Assembly: GCA_021785405.1 (NCBI GenBank)
Contig: JAJYFF010000006.1
Span: 21,640 to 85,639, forward strand
Length of the DNA stretch: 64,000 bases
Direction: 5' to 3'
Source of the DNA: Pseudomonadota bacterium
GTDB lineage: Bacteria > Pseudomonadota > Gammaproteobacteria > Steroidobacterales > Steroidobacteraceae
Below the pieces are notes generated by a model, which had not been told where the DNA came from, ran no database searches, and worked only from the letters and a program-made list of their open reading frames with translations. The translations under genes and the position numbers were made by a program. Of this stretch, positions 43,859 through 51,748 are shown in pieces; position 1 is the first letter of the stretch, and every line of letters starts with the position of its first letter.

Positions 43859-44943
43859 TCGGCGGCGACCCCCGTTGCGGCGAGCCGTGGGATCCGCAGT
43901 CGGGAGAGGATGTAGTCGCCGAGCGCGCCCGGATCACTGATCGCGTTGAACGCGGCGACGCCCATCCGGTCGCGAATGATCTGCACGCCGACCTGGTTGT
44001 CGGTCGCGGGGCCGGTCACGACGCAGGGCTCGATCGCGAAATGCTCGCGCAGCAGCTTCACCCCGCCCCAGGCGGCGACCGGATCGTTCGCGGACAACGC
44101 GACTGCGGTCAGGGCCTGCTTGATCGCCGCGTCCTGCAGGATCGCTTCGACGCCGTACGCCCCGAGCAGACCGTCGCCGAGCTCGAACACGATCGCGTCC
44201 GGGGCGCCCGCGGCCATTTCGGTCAGCATCGTACGGGTCAGCGCCGGACCGTTCTTCTCGGTCGTGGTGACGACGCCGAGATCGGTGAAGATCATCGTGC
44301 GCCGGGCGCCCGCGTCCTCGAATGCCAGGATGTCCCGGCGCAACGAGACGCCGGTCGCCTTGAACGCGTCCACGACGAGGCCCCGATGCCGCATCCGCGC
44401 GATGATCGCCGCCGCGGCCGCGGTCTTGCCGGCTTCCATGCACGTGCCCGCGAGCGCGACGACCGGAATGCCGCGCGCGTCGAGCGGCGCGGCGGGATCG
44501 AGGCGCTGGTAGCCCGCTTTCGCCGGTATTCCGATCCGCTCGCCGAGGTACGGGAACGTCAGCACGGCGCCGAGCACCCGGCAGTCGAACGGCTTGCCCT
44601 TGTCCGGCGTCGCCGAGTCGCAGATGCCGAGCACGCCGCCGATGTTGAGCATCTGGATCACGTCCCCCGGCTCGAGGCTCGGCGGGATGTGGCCGGAATA
44701 GCCGAACAACGCCCGGCGGTGGCCGAGGGCGCCGACGAGGACGTCGCCGCGCGATACCTTCGCCATCCGTCCGCTCGTCAGCTCGAGCGTGTTGTAGGTC
44801 GACTTGTCGTTCAGGACCTCGACGACGACGAGGTTGCCTTCCTCGCAGACGATCTCCGGGGTGATCCGGACCTCGTGCGACAGGCCGCACGCCTGGGTGA
44901 CCGACGCAAGCTTGTCGACGAGCACGGTGCGCATGCCGCTCAT
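43855..44943 (-). CDS. BioD/DUF1611-like P-loop protein in the arginine operon
   Basis: A 362-residue protein coupled by 4-base ATGA overlaps to argG upstream and argC downstream. Residues 1-125 look beta-rich (VLVDKLASVTQACGLSHEV, EVLNDKSTYNTLEL, SGRMAKVSRGDVLVGALG). A P-loop follows at 166-174, GTCMEAGKT, the spacing of dethiobiotin synthetase (GTDTEVGKT) and DUF1611. FKATG at 195-199 and FELGDGLLGAYG near 253 resemble the later BioD/DUF1611 motifs. One DUF1611 protein, DgcN, is reported as a D-glutamate N-acetyltransferase. With no other N-acylglutamate synthase here, that step is a reasonable guess, not a demonstration. Confidence 0.8.
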   Translation of the reverse strand: MSGMRTVLVDKLASVTQACGLSHEVRITPEIVCEEGNLVVVEVLNDKSTYNTLELTSGRMAKVSRGDVLVGALGHRRALFGYSGHIPPSLEPGDVIQMLNIGGVLGICDSATPDKGKPFDCRVLGAVLTFPYLGERIGIPAKAGYQRLDPAAPLDARGIPVVALAGTCMEAGKTAAAAAIIARMRHRGLVVDAFKATGVSLRRDILAFEDAGARRTMIFTDLGVVTTTEKNGPALTRTMLTEMAAGAPDAIVFELGDGLLGAYGVEAILQDAAIKQALTAVALSANDPVAAWGGVKLLREHFAIEPCVVTGPATDNQVGVQIIRDRMGVAAFNAISDPGALGDYILSRLRIPRLAATGVAAE

Positions 44944-46166
44944 GGCCCGGTACCCCCCGCTCGCTTGTAGAAGATCCCGGGCAGCGCGAGGATCTTCGAA
45001 TACCCGAGTGCGTCGGCCGGCGTCCACTCGCCCGCCGCTTCGCCGTACACGCCCTTCGAGGCGGCCATCAGCGAGAAATCGGACGCGACGCCCTCGACGA
45101 ACGCCGAGCCGGGGCGCAATAGCACGGTGACCTCGCCGGTCACGCGCGCCTGCGAGGAGGCGAGCAGCGCCTCGATGTCGCGGCATGCGGGATCGAGGTG
45201 CTGGCCCTCGTGGACCAGGTCGCCATAGGGTTGCGCGAGCAGCTCCTTGATCCGCGCCTGCTTCGCGGTCAGCACCAGTTTCTCGAGCTCGCGATGGGCG
45301 GTCAGCAGCACCTCCGCGGCCGGCGCCTCGAACGCGACCCGGCCCTTCGTCCCGATCACGGTGTCGCCGAGGTGGATCCCTCGGCCGATTCCGTACGGCC
45401 CGGCGAGCATCTCGAGGCGCTCGATCACCGCGACCGGCGTCAGCCGCTCGCCGTCCAGCGAGATCGGCACGCCGCGCTCGAAGCCGACGACGTGGCGCGT
45501 GCTCGCGCGCGGGGTCGTGAACGCATCCTTCGACAAGACCCACGCCGACTCCGGAATCGAGCCCGCCGAGGTCAAGGTCTCCTTGCCGCCGATCGTCACG
45601 CCCCAGAGCCCTCGATTGACCGAGTACGCGGCGCCGAACGGCGGAATCGGCAACCGGCGTTCCTCGAGGTAGGCGAGCTGCTCGGGCCGCTTGAACGCGC
45701 GGTCACGAACCGGCGCGATGATCTCCAGGTCGGGCGCCAGCGTGCGCAGCGCGACCTCGAAGCGGACCTGATCGTTGCCGGCGGCCGTGCAGCCGTGCGC
45801 GACCATCCGCGTGTTCATCGCGACCGCGAGCTGCGCGATGGTCTGCGCCTGCAGCACGCGCTCGGCGCCGACGCACAGCGGATAGAGCTGTCCGCGCCGA
45901 ACGTTGCCCATGATCAGGTACTTCAGCACGTGATCGAAGTAATCGGCGCGCGCGTCGATCAGCCGATGGTCGATCGCGCCGAGCGCCTGGGCCCGATCCG
46001 CGAGCCGGCGCGCCGCATCGGCGTCGATCCCGCCGGTGTCGACGGTGACCGTGATCACCGGCCGACCGTAGGTCTCGGTGAGCCAGGGCACCAGGAACGA
46101 GGTGTCGAGGCCGCCGGAAAACGCGAGAAGAATGGGCTCCGTGCCCGCCGAGGCTGTCGTTGTCAT
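44940..46166 (-). CDS. argG: Argininosuccinate synthase
   Basis: ArgG joins citrulline and aspartate with ATP. The 408-residue protein has the PP-loop LLAFSGGLDTSFLVPWL at the N-terminus, HGCTAAGNDQVRFE and IAPVRDRAFKRPEQ. It follows argR by 8 bases. In this operon citrulline must come from deacylation of N-acylcitrulline by an enzyme encoded elsewhere. Confidence 0.96.
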   Translation of the reverse strand: MTTTASAGTEPILLAFSGGLDTSFLVPWLTETYGRPVITVTVDTGGIDADAARRLADRAQALGAIDHRLIDARADYFDHVLKYLIMGNVRRGQLYPLCVGAERVLQAQTIAQLAVAMNTRMVAHGCTAAGNDQVRFEVALRTLAPDLEIIAPVRDRAFKRPEQLAYLEERRLPIPPFGAAYSVNRGLWGVTIGGKETLTSAGSIPESAWVLSKDAFTTPRASTRHVVGFERGVPISLDGERLTPVAVIERLEMLAGPYGIGRGIHLGDTVIGTKGRVAFEAPAAEVLLTAHRELEKLVLTAKQARIKELLAQPYGDLVHEGQHLDPACRDIEALLASSQARVTGEVTVLLRPGSAFVEGVASDFSLMAASKGVYGEAAGEWTPADALGYSKILALPGIFYKRAGGTGP

Positions 46167-46174
46167 GGGTTTCT

Positions 46175-46624
46175 CTACCGACCGAAGATCGCGAGCAGGC
46201 GTTCGCCGAGGCGCCGCTGCTCGCGCGCGCCGCGGGTGGCGATGAATATCGTGTCGTCGCCGGAGAGGGTGCCGACGACTTCCGGCCACGCGGCTGCGTC
46301 GATCGCGACCGCGACGCTCTGCGCCGTGCCGATCTTGGTCTTCAGCACCGTGAGGTTCGCGCCCGCGGTGACCCGCGAGGTCACGAACGGGCGCAGCGCC
46401 GAGAAGTCGCCGATCGAGCGGGCCGCTTCGTCGGTGAGCACGTAACGACGCCCGAGCTTCGCGACGCCCAGTTCGCGCAAGTCCCGGCTCACGCTCGACT
46501 GGGTCGCGCGGTGCCCGCGCTTGCGCAGCACCTCGACGAGTTCGGCCTGACGCTCGATCGTGCGCTCCCGCAGGATCTTCGCGAGCAAACTGCGCCGCGC
46601 CGACGCGTCGGTCGGATCGGTCAT
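46175..46624 (-). CDS. argR: Arginine repressor
   Basis: ArgR binds arginine and represses the pathway as a hexamer. The N-terminal winged helix (LLAKILRERTIERQAELVEVLRKRGHRATQSSVSRDLRELG) and the C-terminal oligomerisation domain (TAQSVAVAIDAAAWPEVVGTLSGDDTIFIAT) are complete. I use ATG 46624 (149 residues), because the longer frame from 46684 reads through the ARG boxes. It is first in its own target operon, so it is autoregulated. Confidence 0.93.
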   Translation of the reverse strand: MTDPTDASARRSLLAKILRERTIERQAELVEVLRKRGHRATQSSVSRDLRELGVAKLGRRYVLTDEAARSIGDFSALRPFVTSRVTAGANLTVLKTKIGTAQSVAVAIDAAAWPEVVGTLSGDDTIFIATRGAREQRRLGERLLAIFGR

Positions 46625-46648
46625 CGGGCGGAGCATGGCGTGGGCGGG

Positions 46649-46683
46649 TGCATAAATTCGCAGGTATGCTGCATAAAAATGCA
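46649..46683. promoter_or_regulatory. Pair of ARG boxes
   Basis: TGCATAAATTCGCA (46649-46662) and the palindromic TGCATAAAAATGCA (46670-46683) have centres 21 bases apart, two helical turns, the usual ArgR layout. They lie between the -35 at 46689 and argR, so bound ArgR would block initiation. Confidence 0.8.
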
Positions 46684-46688
46684 TTCGC

Positions 46689-46694
46689 TGTCAA
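46689..46694 (-). promoter_or_regulatory. -35 element of the arginine operon
   Basis: A perfect TTGACA on the minus strand immediately upstream of the ARG boxes. The matching -10 is weak and lies within the box region (CATACC or TATGCA are candidates). Confidence 0.6.
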
Positions 46695-46764
46695 ACGCGG
46701 GCGTTCCGCGGCGCGTCGCGCGGCGACGGCCGCTCGGCACGGAGCCGTTCGGCCGTGCGCGGCC

Positions 46765-47415
46765 TCAAGGGTGCAGCGGCAGGGCGATGACCGAGACCAG
46801 GATCATCCGCAGCAGCAGCAATGCGAGCAGCACCAGTACCTGGCCGAGGACCCAGACGCCGAATGCCCGGCCGATCGGCAGGCCCTCCGCCTCGCTCAGT
46901 CCCATCACCTGGAGCAACAGGCTCCAGCCGACCAGCATCGCGTGCGCGACGATCTGCAGGCGCAGCACCAGCAGCACGAAGGGCGCGAGGTGCGCGGGAG
47001 CGTTCGCGAGGAACAGCGCACGCCCCGCGAGCGCGGCGGTGAGCAGCCACAGCAGCAGCGAGGCGAGCATCGGTACGCCGCTGTACGCGAGGACGTGCAC
47101 GAGCTGGGCACGGGAGGCGACCCCTTGGGCGCGCCGCCCGAGCCGCAGGTAGACCGCGGCCATCAGGTACATGCCGAGCAGGCCGGCGACCGGACCGATG
47201 ACCAGCGCGCGTTCGAGGATCGTCGCGACGCCCGTGTGCGCCCCGACGGATTGCACGCGGCTCAGCACGAGCCAGTTGAGCACGCCCTGCGCGGCGCCGA
47301 GCACGTAGTCGGCGCGTCCGATCGGCACCGACGCCAGCTGGCGGGCGACGCGGCGGGGCCGCAGCCACACGTCGTGCAAAGGGCGAACGATTTCGGGGGG
47401 GCTGTCTTCGGCCAT
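46765..47415 (-). CDS. YIP1-family-like membrane protein
   Basis: A 216-residue protein with about five hydrophobic segments in the C-terminal two-thirds (from AQGVLNWLVLS to VLVLLALLLLRMILVSVIAL), after a soluble N-terminus (PEIVRPLHDVWLRPRRVARQL). The layout fits bacterial Yip1-type proteins; the role is unknown. ATG 47415 starts the conserved part. Confidence 0.65.
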   Translation of the reverse strand: MAEDSPPEIVRPLHDVWLRPRRVARQLASVPIGRADYVLGAAQGVLNWLVLSRVQSVGAHTGVATILERALVIGPVAGLLGMYLMAAVYLRLGRRAQGVASRAQLVHVLAYSGVPMLASLLLWLLTAALAGRALFLANAPAHLAPFVLLVLRLQIVAHAMLVGWSLLLQVMGLSEAEGLPIGRAFGVWVLGQVLVLLALLLLRMILVSVIALPLHP

Positions 47416-47515
47416 CGGCGCTCGTCGAGTCGGCAGCGCGCAGCGTACGGGATCGCCGCGCGCAACTCCAGCGACGCCGACCACGGCGCGCGCCCGCGTC
47501 CGGGAGGGGGCGGGG

Positions 47516-48025
47516 CTAGGGCGAACGCGGCGGCGTGGGTGCCGCCGGACGCGCGAGCAGCGCGTCGGCCGAAACCAGCACGCCGTCGGCATCGCAATAG
47601 ACGAATGCGCCCGGCCGAAACTCGACGCCGCCGAAGGCGACCGGCACGCCCTGTTCGCCGGCGCCGTCCTTCGCGCTCTTCTTCGGCGTCGTCCCGAGGC
47701 AGAACACGCCGACCGGCATCGCGTCGATCTCGGCGGAGTCGCGTATGGCGCCGTTGATCACGATGCCCGCCCACCCGCTCGCCGCGAGGATCGCGGCGAT
47801 CTGATCGCCGATCAGCGCCCGCCGCGTCGACCCCCCGCCGTCGACGACCATCACCCGCCCGTCGCCGCGCTCCTGGAGGGTCCGTTTCAGCAGCGCGTTG
47901 TCCTCGCAGCAGCGCACGGTCGCGATCGGTCCCCAGAACGATCGCACCCGGCCGAATCGTCGCCAGGGCAGGTCGCAAAGCGCCACCCGTTCATCATGGT
48001 CATCGACGAGATCCGCGGTCTTCAT
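47516..48025 (-). CDS. RraA-like protein (RNase E regulator / HMG aldolase family)
   Basis: A 169-residue RraA-fold protein. GRVMVVDGGGSTRRALIGDQIAAI and the G-x20-RD motif (GWAGIVINGAIRDS) are present. The RD signature is shared by the 4-hydroxy-4-methyl-2-oxoglutarate aldolases, so either a regulator of RNase E or an aldolase is possible. ATG 48025 has GGGAG 7 bases upstream. Confidence 0.85.
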   Translation of the reverse strand: MKTADLVDDHDERVALCDLPWRRFGRVRSFWGPIATVRCCEDNALLKRTLQERGDGRVMVVDGGGSTRRALIGDQIAAILAASGWAGIVINGAIRDSAEIDAMPVGVFCLGTTPKKSAKDGAGEQGVPVAFGGVEFRPGAFVYCDADGVLVSADALLARPAAPTPPRSP

Positions 48026-48198
48026 CGGCAATCTCCCTCAGGGTTCGGCGGCGCCGCGCGCGCGCGGGTCGCGAACATTATCGACCACCACCGCGCGGCG
48101 CGCGGGACCAGATGACAAGCGATGCGCTCCGGGGCTACTCTGCGACGCGTACCGTGGCCCAGCTCGTGTTGAATCGACCCGCGAGGAGACGTTTGACC

Positions 48199-48576
48199 AT
48201 GGCTAAGAAGTCGAAGACCAAGAAAAAGGGCAGGACCGTCGCGAAGCGCGCGCCGAAGTCCGTGCGGCGGACCGCCCGCAAGGCCGCGAAGAAGACCGGG
48301 AGAAAGGCCGTCAGAAAGGTCGCGAAGAAAGCCGCCCGTCCAGCCGCGAAGAAGAAGGCGGTCCAGCGGAAGGCGGTCAAGCGCAAGACGGCCAAGGCCA
48401 AGACCGCGAAGCCCAAGACCGCCAAGCCCGCGGTGAAGCGCCCGCGCGTGGTCGTGCGACCCGAGCCGGCACCGGTCGTGAGTCCAGCGCCCGTGACCGA
48501 GGCGATGCCCGCTCCGGGCGGCGCGCCGACCGGAACGCTGCCGCCGGCGTCGCCGGCGGGACTCGTGGGGAACTGA
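48199..48576 (+). CDS. Lys/Ala-rich histone H1-like (AlgP-type) protein
   Basis: A 125-residue basic protein. Residues 1-85 are built of KKxAKKAA- and KTAKxKTAKP-type repeats, similar to AlgP/histone H1-like tails that bind DNA; the last 40 residues are Pro/Ala-rich. GAGGAG lies 10 bases before the ATG. The repeats make it prone to length variation between strains. A nucleoid-associated role is an inference from composition. Confidence 0.75.
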   Translation: MAKKSKTKKKGRTVAKRAPKSVRRTARKAAKKTGRKAVRKVAKKAARPAAKKKAVQRKAVKRKTAKAKTAKPKTAKPAVKRPRVVVRPEPAPVVSPAPVTEAMPAPGGAPTGTLPPASPAGLVGN

Positions 48577-48581
48577 CCGGC

Positions 48582-48618
48582 CCGCGGTGGCAGCCCGCTG
48601 CGCGGGCCGCCACCGCGG
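48582..48618. terminator. Bidirectional GC-rich terminator hairpin
   Basis: CCGCGGTGGC (48582-48591) pairs with GCCACCGCGG (48609-48618), and inside it GCCCGC pairs with GCGGGC around TGC. It fills the gap between the convergent AlgP-like and TauE genes. There is no T-run. Confidence 0.65.
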
Positions 48619-48626
48619 TGCGGGGC

Positions 48627-49418
48627 TCAGCGGATCGCGTAGCGGGCATCCCAGGCCGTCTTCGCGATCAGCGCGCCGACGACCACCACGAACGCGAGGC
48701 GCACGAAACGGCTGCCGTGACGCAGCGCGGTGTGCGCGCCCACGACACTGCCGACGACGTTGCATCCGCCGATCGCGAGCGCGAGTCCCCACGCGACCCG
48801 ACGATGGCTGCCGAAATAGAGGAGGGCGCCGGCGTTGGTCGCGACGTTCACCCAGCGGGCGGTCGCGGCCGCGTTCAAGAAGTCGAAGCCGTACCCCCGC
48901 ACGAACAGCAGCATCAGGAAATTGCCGGTCCCGGGGCCGAAGAAGCCGTCGTAGGCCGCGATCGCGGCGACGCCGGCGAACGCCGCCGCGCGCTGGCCGC
49001 GTGACAGCCGGCGCGGCGCATGCTGCGCACCGAGCCCGCGCCGGGCGAGCACGTAGATCAGCACCGCCGCGAGGATCACCGGCACGAGCGCGCGGAACGC
49101 CGCCGGCGAGAGCACGCTCGCGAGGCTCGCACCGAGGAGGCTGCAGGGCAGCGCGATCGCGATCGCCGGCAGGACCGTCGCCCAGTCGATGCGCACGGCA
49201 TGCGCATAGCGCACGGCGGCGGTCGACGTGCCGAGGATCCCGGCGAGCTTGTTGGTGCCGAGCAGGGTCGCCGGGGCCTCGGCCGGATATGCGGTGAGCA
49301 GCGCCGGCAACTGGATCAGGCCGCCGCCGCCCGCCATCGAGTCGACGAAGCCGGCGCCCGTCGCCGCGATCGCGACGAACACGAAGCTCGGCAGGCCGCC
49401 GGGGGCGAACGGCGTCAG
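48627..49418 (-). CDS. TauE/SafE-family permease
   Basis: A ~263-residue protein with about eight hydrophobic segments. GFVDSMAGGGGLIQLPALL near the start and AAYDGFFGPGTGNFLML in the second half are the two TauE/SafE repeats, close to E. coli YfcA. No ATG fits. A CTG at 49418, overlapping the nudC stop as CTGA with GGGAG 7 bases upstream, gives the YfcA N-terminal length; a GTG at 49382 is the alternative and shortens the first helix. The substrate may be a sulfur-containing or organic anion. Confidence 0.82.
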   Translation of the reverse strand: MTPFAPGGLPSFVFVAIAATGAGFVDSMAGGGGLIQLPALLTAYPAEAPATLLGTNKLAGILGTSTAAVRYAHAVRIDWATVLPAIAIALPCSLLGASLASVLSPAAFRALVPVILAAVLIYVLARRGLGAQHAPRRLSRGQRAAAFAGVAAIAAYDGFFGPGTGNFLMLLFVRGYGFDFLNAAATARWVNVATNAGALLYFGSHRRVAWGLALAIGGCNVVGSVVGAHTALRHGSRFVRLAFVVVVGALIAKTAWDARYAIR

Positions 49419-50350
49419 AACCGCGCTCCCGGGGTCGCCCGCAACGCGCGGTCCGCGGCCGCGTCGAACCACTGCTCGATCAGGCTGTACGAGATCGACT
49501 GCCGCGGCGGCAGGCGCACGGCGCCGGCGGCGATCTCCTCGCGAGTGAACCAGCGCGCGTCCTCGAGCTCGTGATCGGCGCGGTGGATCTCGCGGGTCGC
49601 GGCGCGCGCGGTGAAACCGAGCATCAGCGACGCCGGGAACGGCCACGGCTGAGACGCGAAATATTCGGTACTCTCGATCTCGATGCCGGTCTCTTCGCGC
49701 ACTTCGCGCGCGACCGCATCCTCCAGGGCTTCGCCGGGTTCGACGAAGCCGGCGATCGTCGAATAGCGATCGGCGGGCCAGCTCGCCTGGCGGCCGAGCA
49801 GCGCGCGCTCGCCGTCGTCGACCAGCACGATGATCGCCGGATCGATCCGCGGAAACAGCTCGGTACCGCAGGTCGTGCGGGTGCACGCGAGCACGTGTCC
49901 GCCGCGCACCGCCTGGGTCGGCGAGCCGCAAACGCCGCAAAAGCGATGCCGCCGCCGCCAGCCGACCATCGCGCGTGCGTAGCCCAGCAGGCCGGCATCG
50001 GCCGCGGGCAGCCGGCCGGCGATCGTGCGCAGGTCCTCGAAGCGCGACCCCGGCAACGCCGGGAGCGCATCGGTCGGCAGGACCTCCACCGCGAAACACG
50101 GCCGCCCGGCGAACCGACCGAGCAGCGTGAGCGCCTCGGCGCGTCGCGCGACCGCCGGCAGGCGCTCGAGCTCGACGAGCGCCGCGCGCGGGGTGTCGGT
50201 GTCGACGTCGCGAACCAGGCTCCGCGACTCGCAGACCAGCGTCGCGCAGCTCCCCGCCTCGGCGAGCGCGGCGTCGAACCCGGCCGGATCGTGGCGAAGG
50301 TGCACGGCGCGATCGAGGTAGGGTCCCGAGAACGTGGTACGGCGCGCCAT
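49415..50350 (-). CDS. nudC: NAD+ diphosphatase / RNA decapping hydrolase NudC
   Basis: A 311-residue Nudix enzyme that hydrolyses NADH and removes NAD caps from RNA. The zinc ribbon (FCGVCG ... CTRTTCG) lies mid-protein, followed by the Nudix box in GFVEPGEALEDAVAREVREETGI and the SQPWPFPASLMLGF motif that defines the NudC subgroup. It ends overlapping the TauE gene. Confidence 0.95.
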   Translation of the reverse strand: MARRTTFSGPYLDRAVHLRHDPAGFDAALAEAGSCATLVCESRSLVRDVDTDTPRAALVELERLPAVARRAEALTLLGRFAGRPCFAVEVLPTDALPALPGSRFEDLRTIAGRLPAADAGLLGYARAMVGWRRRHRFCGVCGSPTQAVRGGHVLACTRTTCGTELFPRIDPAIIVLVDDGERALLGRQASWPADRYSTIAGFVEPGEALEDAVAREVREETGIEIESTEYFASQPWPFPASLMLGFTARAATREIHRADHELEDARWFTREEIAAGAVRLPPRQSISYSLIEQWFDAAADRALRATPGARF

Positions 50351-50361
50351 CGCCGCGAATT

Positions 50362-50934
50362 CTAGCAGGCCCGTTGCATACCCTGGGCCGGCGGTGCGCG
50401 ACAGTTTCCGCAGGGGGCGTCGCGGCCGGCGAGCACGTCGCGCAGGCGCAATCCTCCACAGCGCTCGCAGCGGGCGAGCCCGATCTCGGTGTGCCGCGCG
50501 AGCGCCCACAGCAGGAACCAGGCGTGCTCGAACGAGATCCGCGCGGGCTGGTGCAGGTCGACGTAGGCTTCGTACGCGCGGCACAGCAGCACGCCGGACT
50601 CGACGGTCCCGATCCGGTAATGCGATTCGACGCCGGCCGGCGTCGTCGCGAGCAACCCGAGCAGGATGTACAGGCTCGCGAGTTGCGCGGCCTGGAAGTG
50701 CAGCTCGGGGCTGCGAAAGAAGAACGCCGTCTGACGCGGCGACTTGCCGCGGTGCCGCGGAAGATCGCCGCGATCGCGCTCCTCGACGTAGCTGCGGTAG
50801 AGCTTGCGGATCCGGTCGTCGCTGAGTCCGGTCCACAGGCGGATCGTGCAGGTGCGCGCTTCGTGGCGAATCAGTCGCATCGCCAGATCGAAGCGCAACC
50901 GGTCCCGGGTATAGCGGTCGTCTGAAACCCTCAT
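50362..50934 (-). CDS. FlhC-like transcription regulator
   Basis: A 190-residue protein that aligns with FlhC in pattern. LAMRLIRHEARTCTIRLWTGLSDDRIRKLYR resembles the FlhC N-terminal helical domain, and four cysteines at 156, 159, 175 and 178 (CERC, CGNC) match the zinc site CX2C-X15-16-CX2C. FlhC normally acts in an FlhD4C2 complex to activate flagellar genes. No classical flhD is beside it, but the divergent gene at 51104 has FlhD-like features. ATG 50934 has GGAGG 5 bases upstream. Confidence 0.78.
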   Translation of the reverse strand: MRVSDDRYTRDRLRFDLAMRLIRHEARTCTIRLWTGLSDDRIRKLYRSYVEERDRGDLPRHRGKSPRQTAFFFRSPELHFQAAQLASLYILLGLLATTPAGVESHYRIGTVESGVLLCRAYEAYVDLHQPARISFEHAWFLLWALARHTEIGLARCERCGGLRLRDVLAGRDAPCGNCRAPPAQGMQRAC

Positions 50935-50962
50935 GACACCCTCCAAAATCGTCGAAAATCCC

Positions 50963-51013
50963 TATTTTTACAGCGCCAAAAAATTTGACAAAAATTAATC
51001 ACAAAGTTAGCGT
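50963..51013. promoter_or_regulatory. Divergent promoters, FlhC-like and FlhD-like genes
   Basis: On the plus strand TTGACA (50985-50990), 17 bases and TAGCGT (51008-51013) lead to the 51104 gene. On the minus strand TTGTCA (50991-50986) with a TAAAAATA -10 region (50970-50963) leads to the FlhC-like gene. The two -35 hexamers overlap, so initiation on one side may compete with the other. The region is strikingly AT-rich. Confidence 0.6.
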
Positions 51014-51103
51014 GATTGCCAGGGGGGTCGGTGGCGCGATTCGCCGCGCGTTCGTCGGGAAATGCGCAGGAGTGCGCCGCGTGACCCTGGGGAGGAGCCA
51101 GCG

Positions 51104-51676
51104 ATGCAGGATCCGATCGTCGAACCCTGGGCGCGCGAGGCGTCGATCACCAGCGAGATCGACCGTACCCTGCGCGAACTGAATCTCGGCTTCCTCGACC
51201 TCGACGGCATCGCGGCGCCGGCGCTGGTCGCGCTGCCGCCCGCCCGCAAGGCCGCGATCGCCGAATGTCCCTATGCGCTGTTCGACCTGCGCTTCGACGA
51301 CGACGCCTATTGGCGAACGCGTCTCGATGCCGCTCTGCCCTACCGGGTCGCGGAGTCCGGCGTGGCGAACCCGGACGTCGTCGCGTTCGTGCGCCTCGCG
51401 TTGACCTATGCGTGGCATCTGGCGACGAGCGCGAACCTGCAGGCGCGCCTCCTGCTCGGCATGGGCGCGCGGACGGCCGCGGTGTTCGCGGACGCGACGG
51501 TCGTGCGGCTCACGCAGATCGCGGACGCGGAGGCGCCGAATCTGGCGCCGCGCTGGCCGCGCTGCACGACGTTCTGGGACGGACTCGTCGCGGCGGCCGA
51601 CAGCGCCGACCGGATGCGTCTGCGGCGGATCCAGCTTCACGGCCTGCAGATCGCGGTCGCGAAGCGGCTGCGCTAG
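51104..51676 (+). CDS. Hypothetical protein with FlhD-like segment
   Basis: A 190-residue protein I cannot assign by family with certainty. Residues ~97-141 (VRLALTYAWHLATSANLQARLLLGMG ... VVRLTQIAD) follow the FlhD pattern SYLLLAQRL-xx-D-xx-A-xx-RLG ... LPQMVKLAE. An earlier stretch, LPPARKAAIAECPYALFDLRFDD, resembles the FlhD segment [20 protein letters not shown]. It is divergent from the FlhC-like gene. A partner role in an FlhDC-like complex is an inference. The ATG has a strong GGAGGAG. Confidence 0.6.
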   Translation: MQDPIVEPWAREASITSEIDRTLRELNLGFLDLDGIAAPALVALPPARKAAIAECPYALFDLRFDDDAYWRTRLDAALPYRVAESGVANPDVVAFVRLALTYAWHLATSANLQARLLLGMGARTAAVFADATVVRLTQIADAEAPNLAPRWPRCTTFWDGLVAAADSADRMRLRRIQLHGLQIAVAKRLR

Positions 51677-51748
51677 CCAGCCGCCCCTCCCCGGCCGCGC
51701 CCCCGGTCGTTGCGGAGCGCACCCCACGCAGTTAACCTTCGCGCCTCT

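Noticed and set aside
48199..48460. Lys/Ala repeats as a DNA repeat array or CRISPR
   Set aside because: The repeat is at protein level (AK-rich codons) with no spacers or constant-length units.
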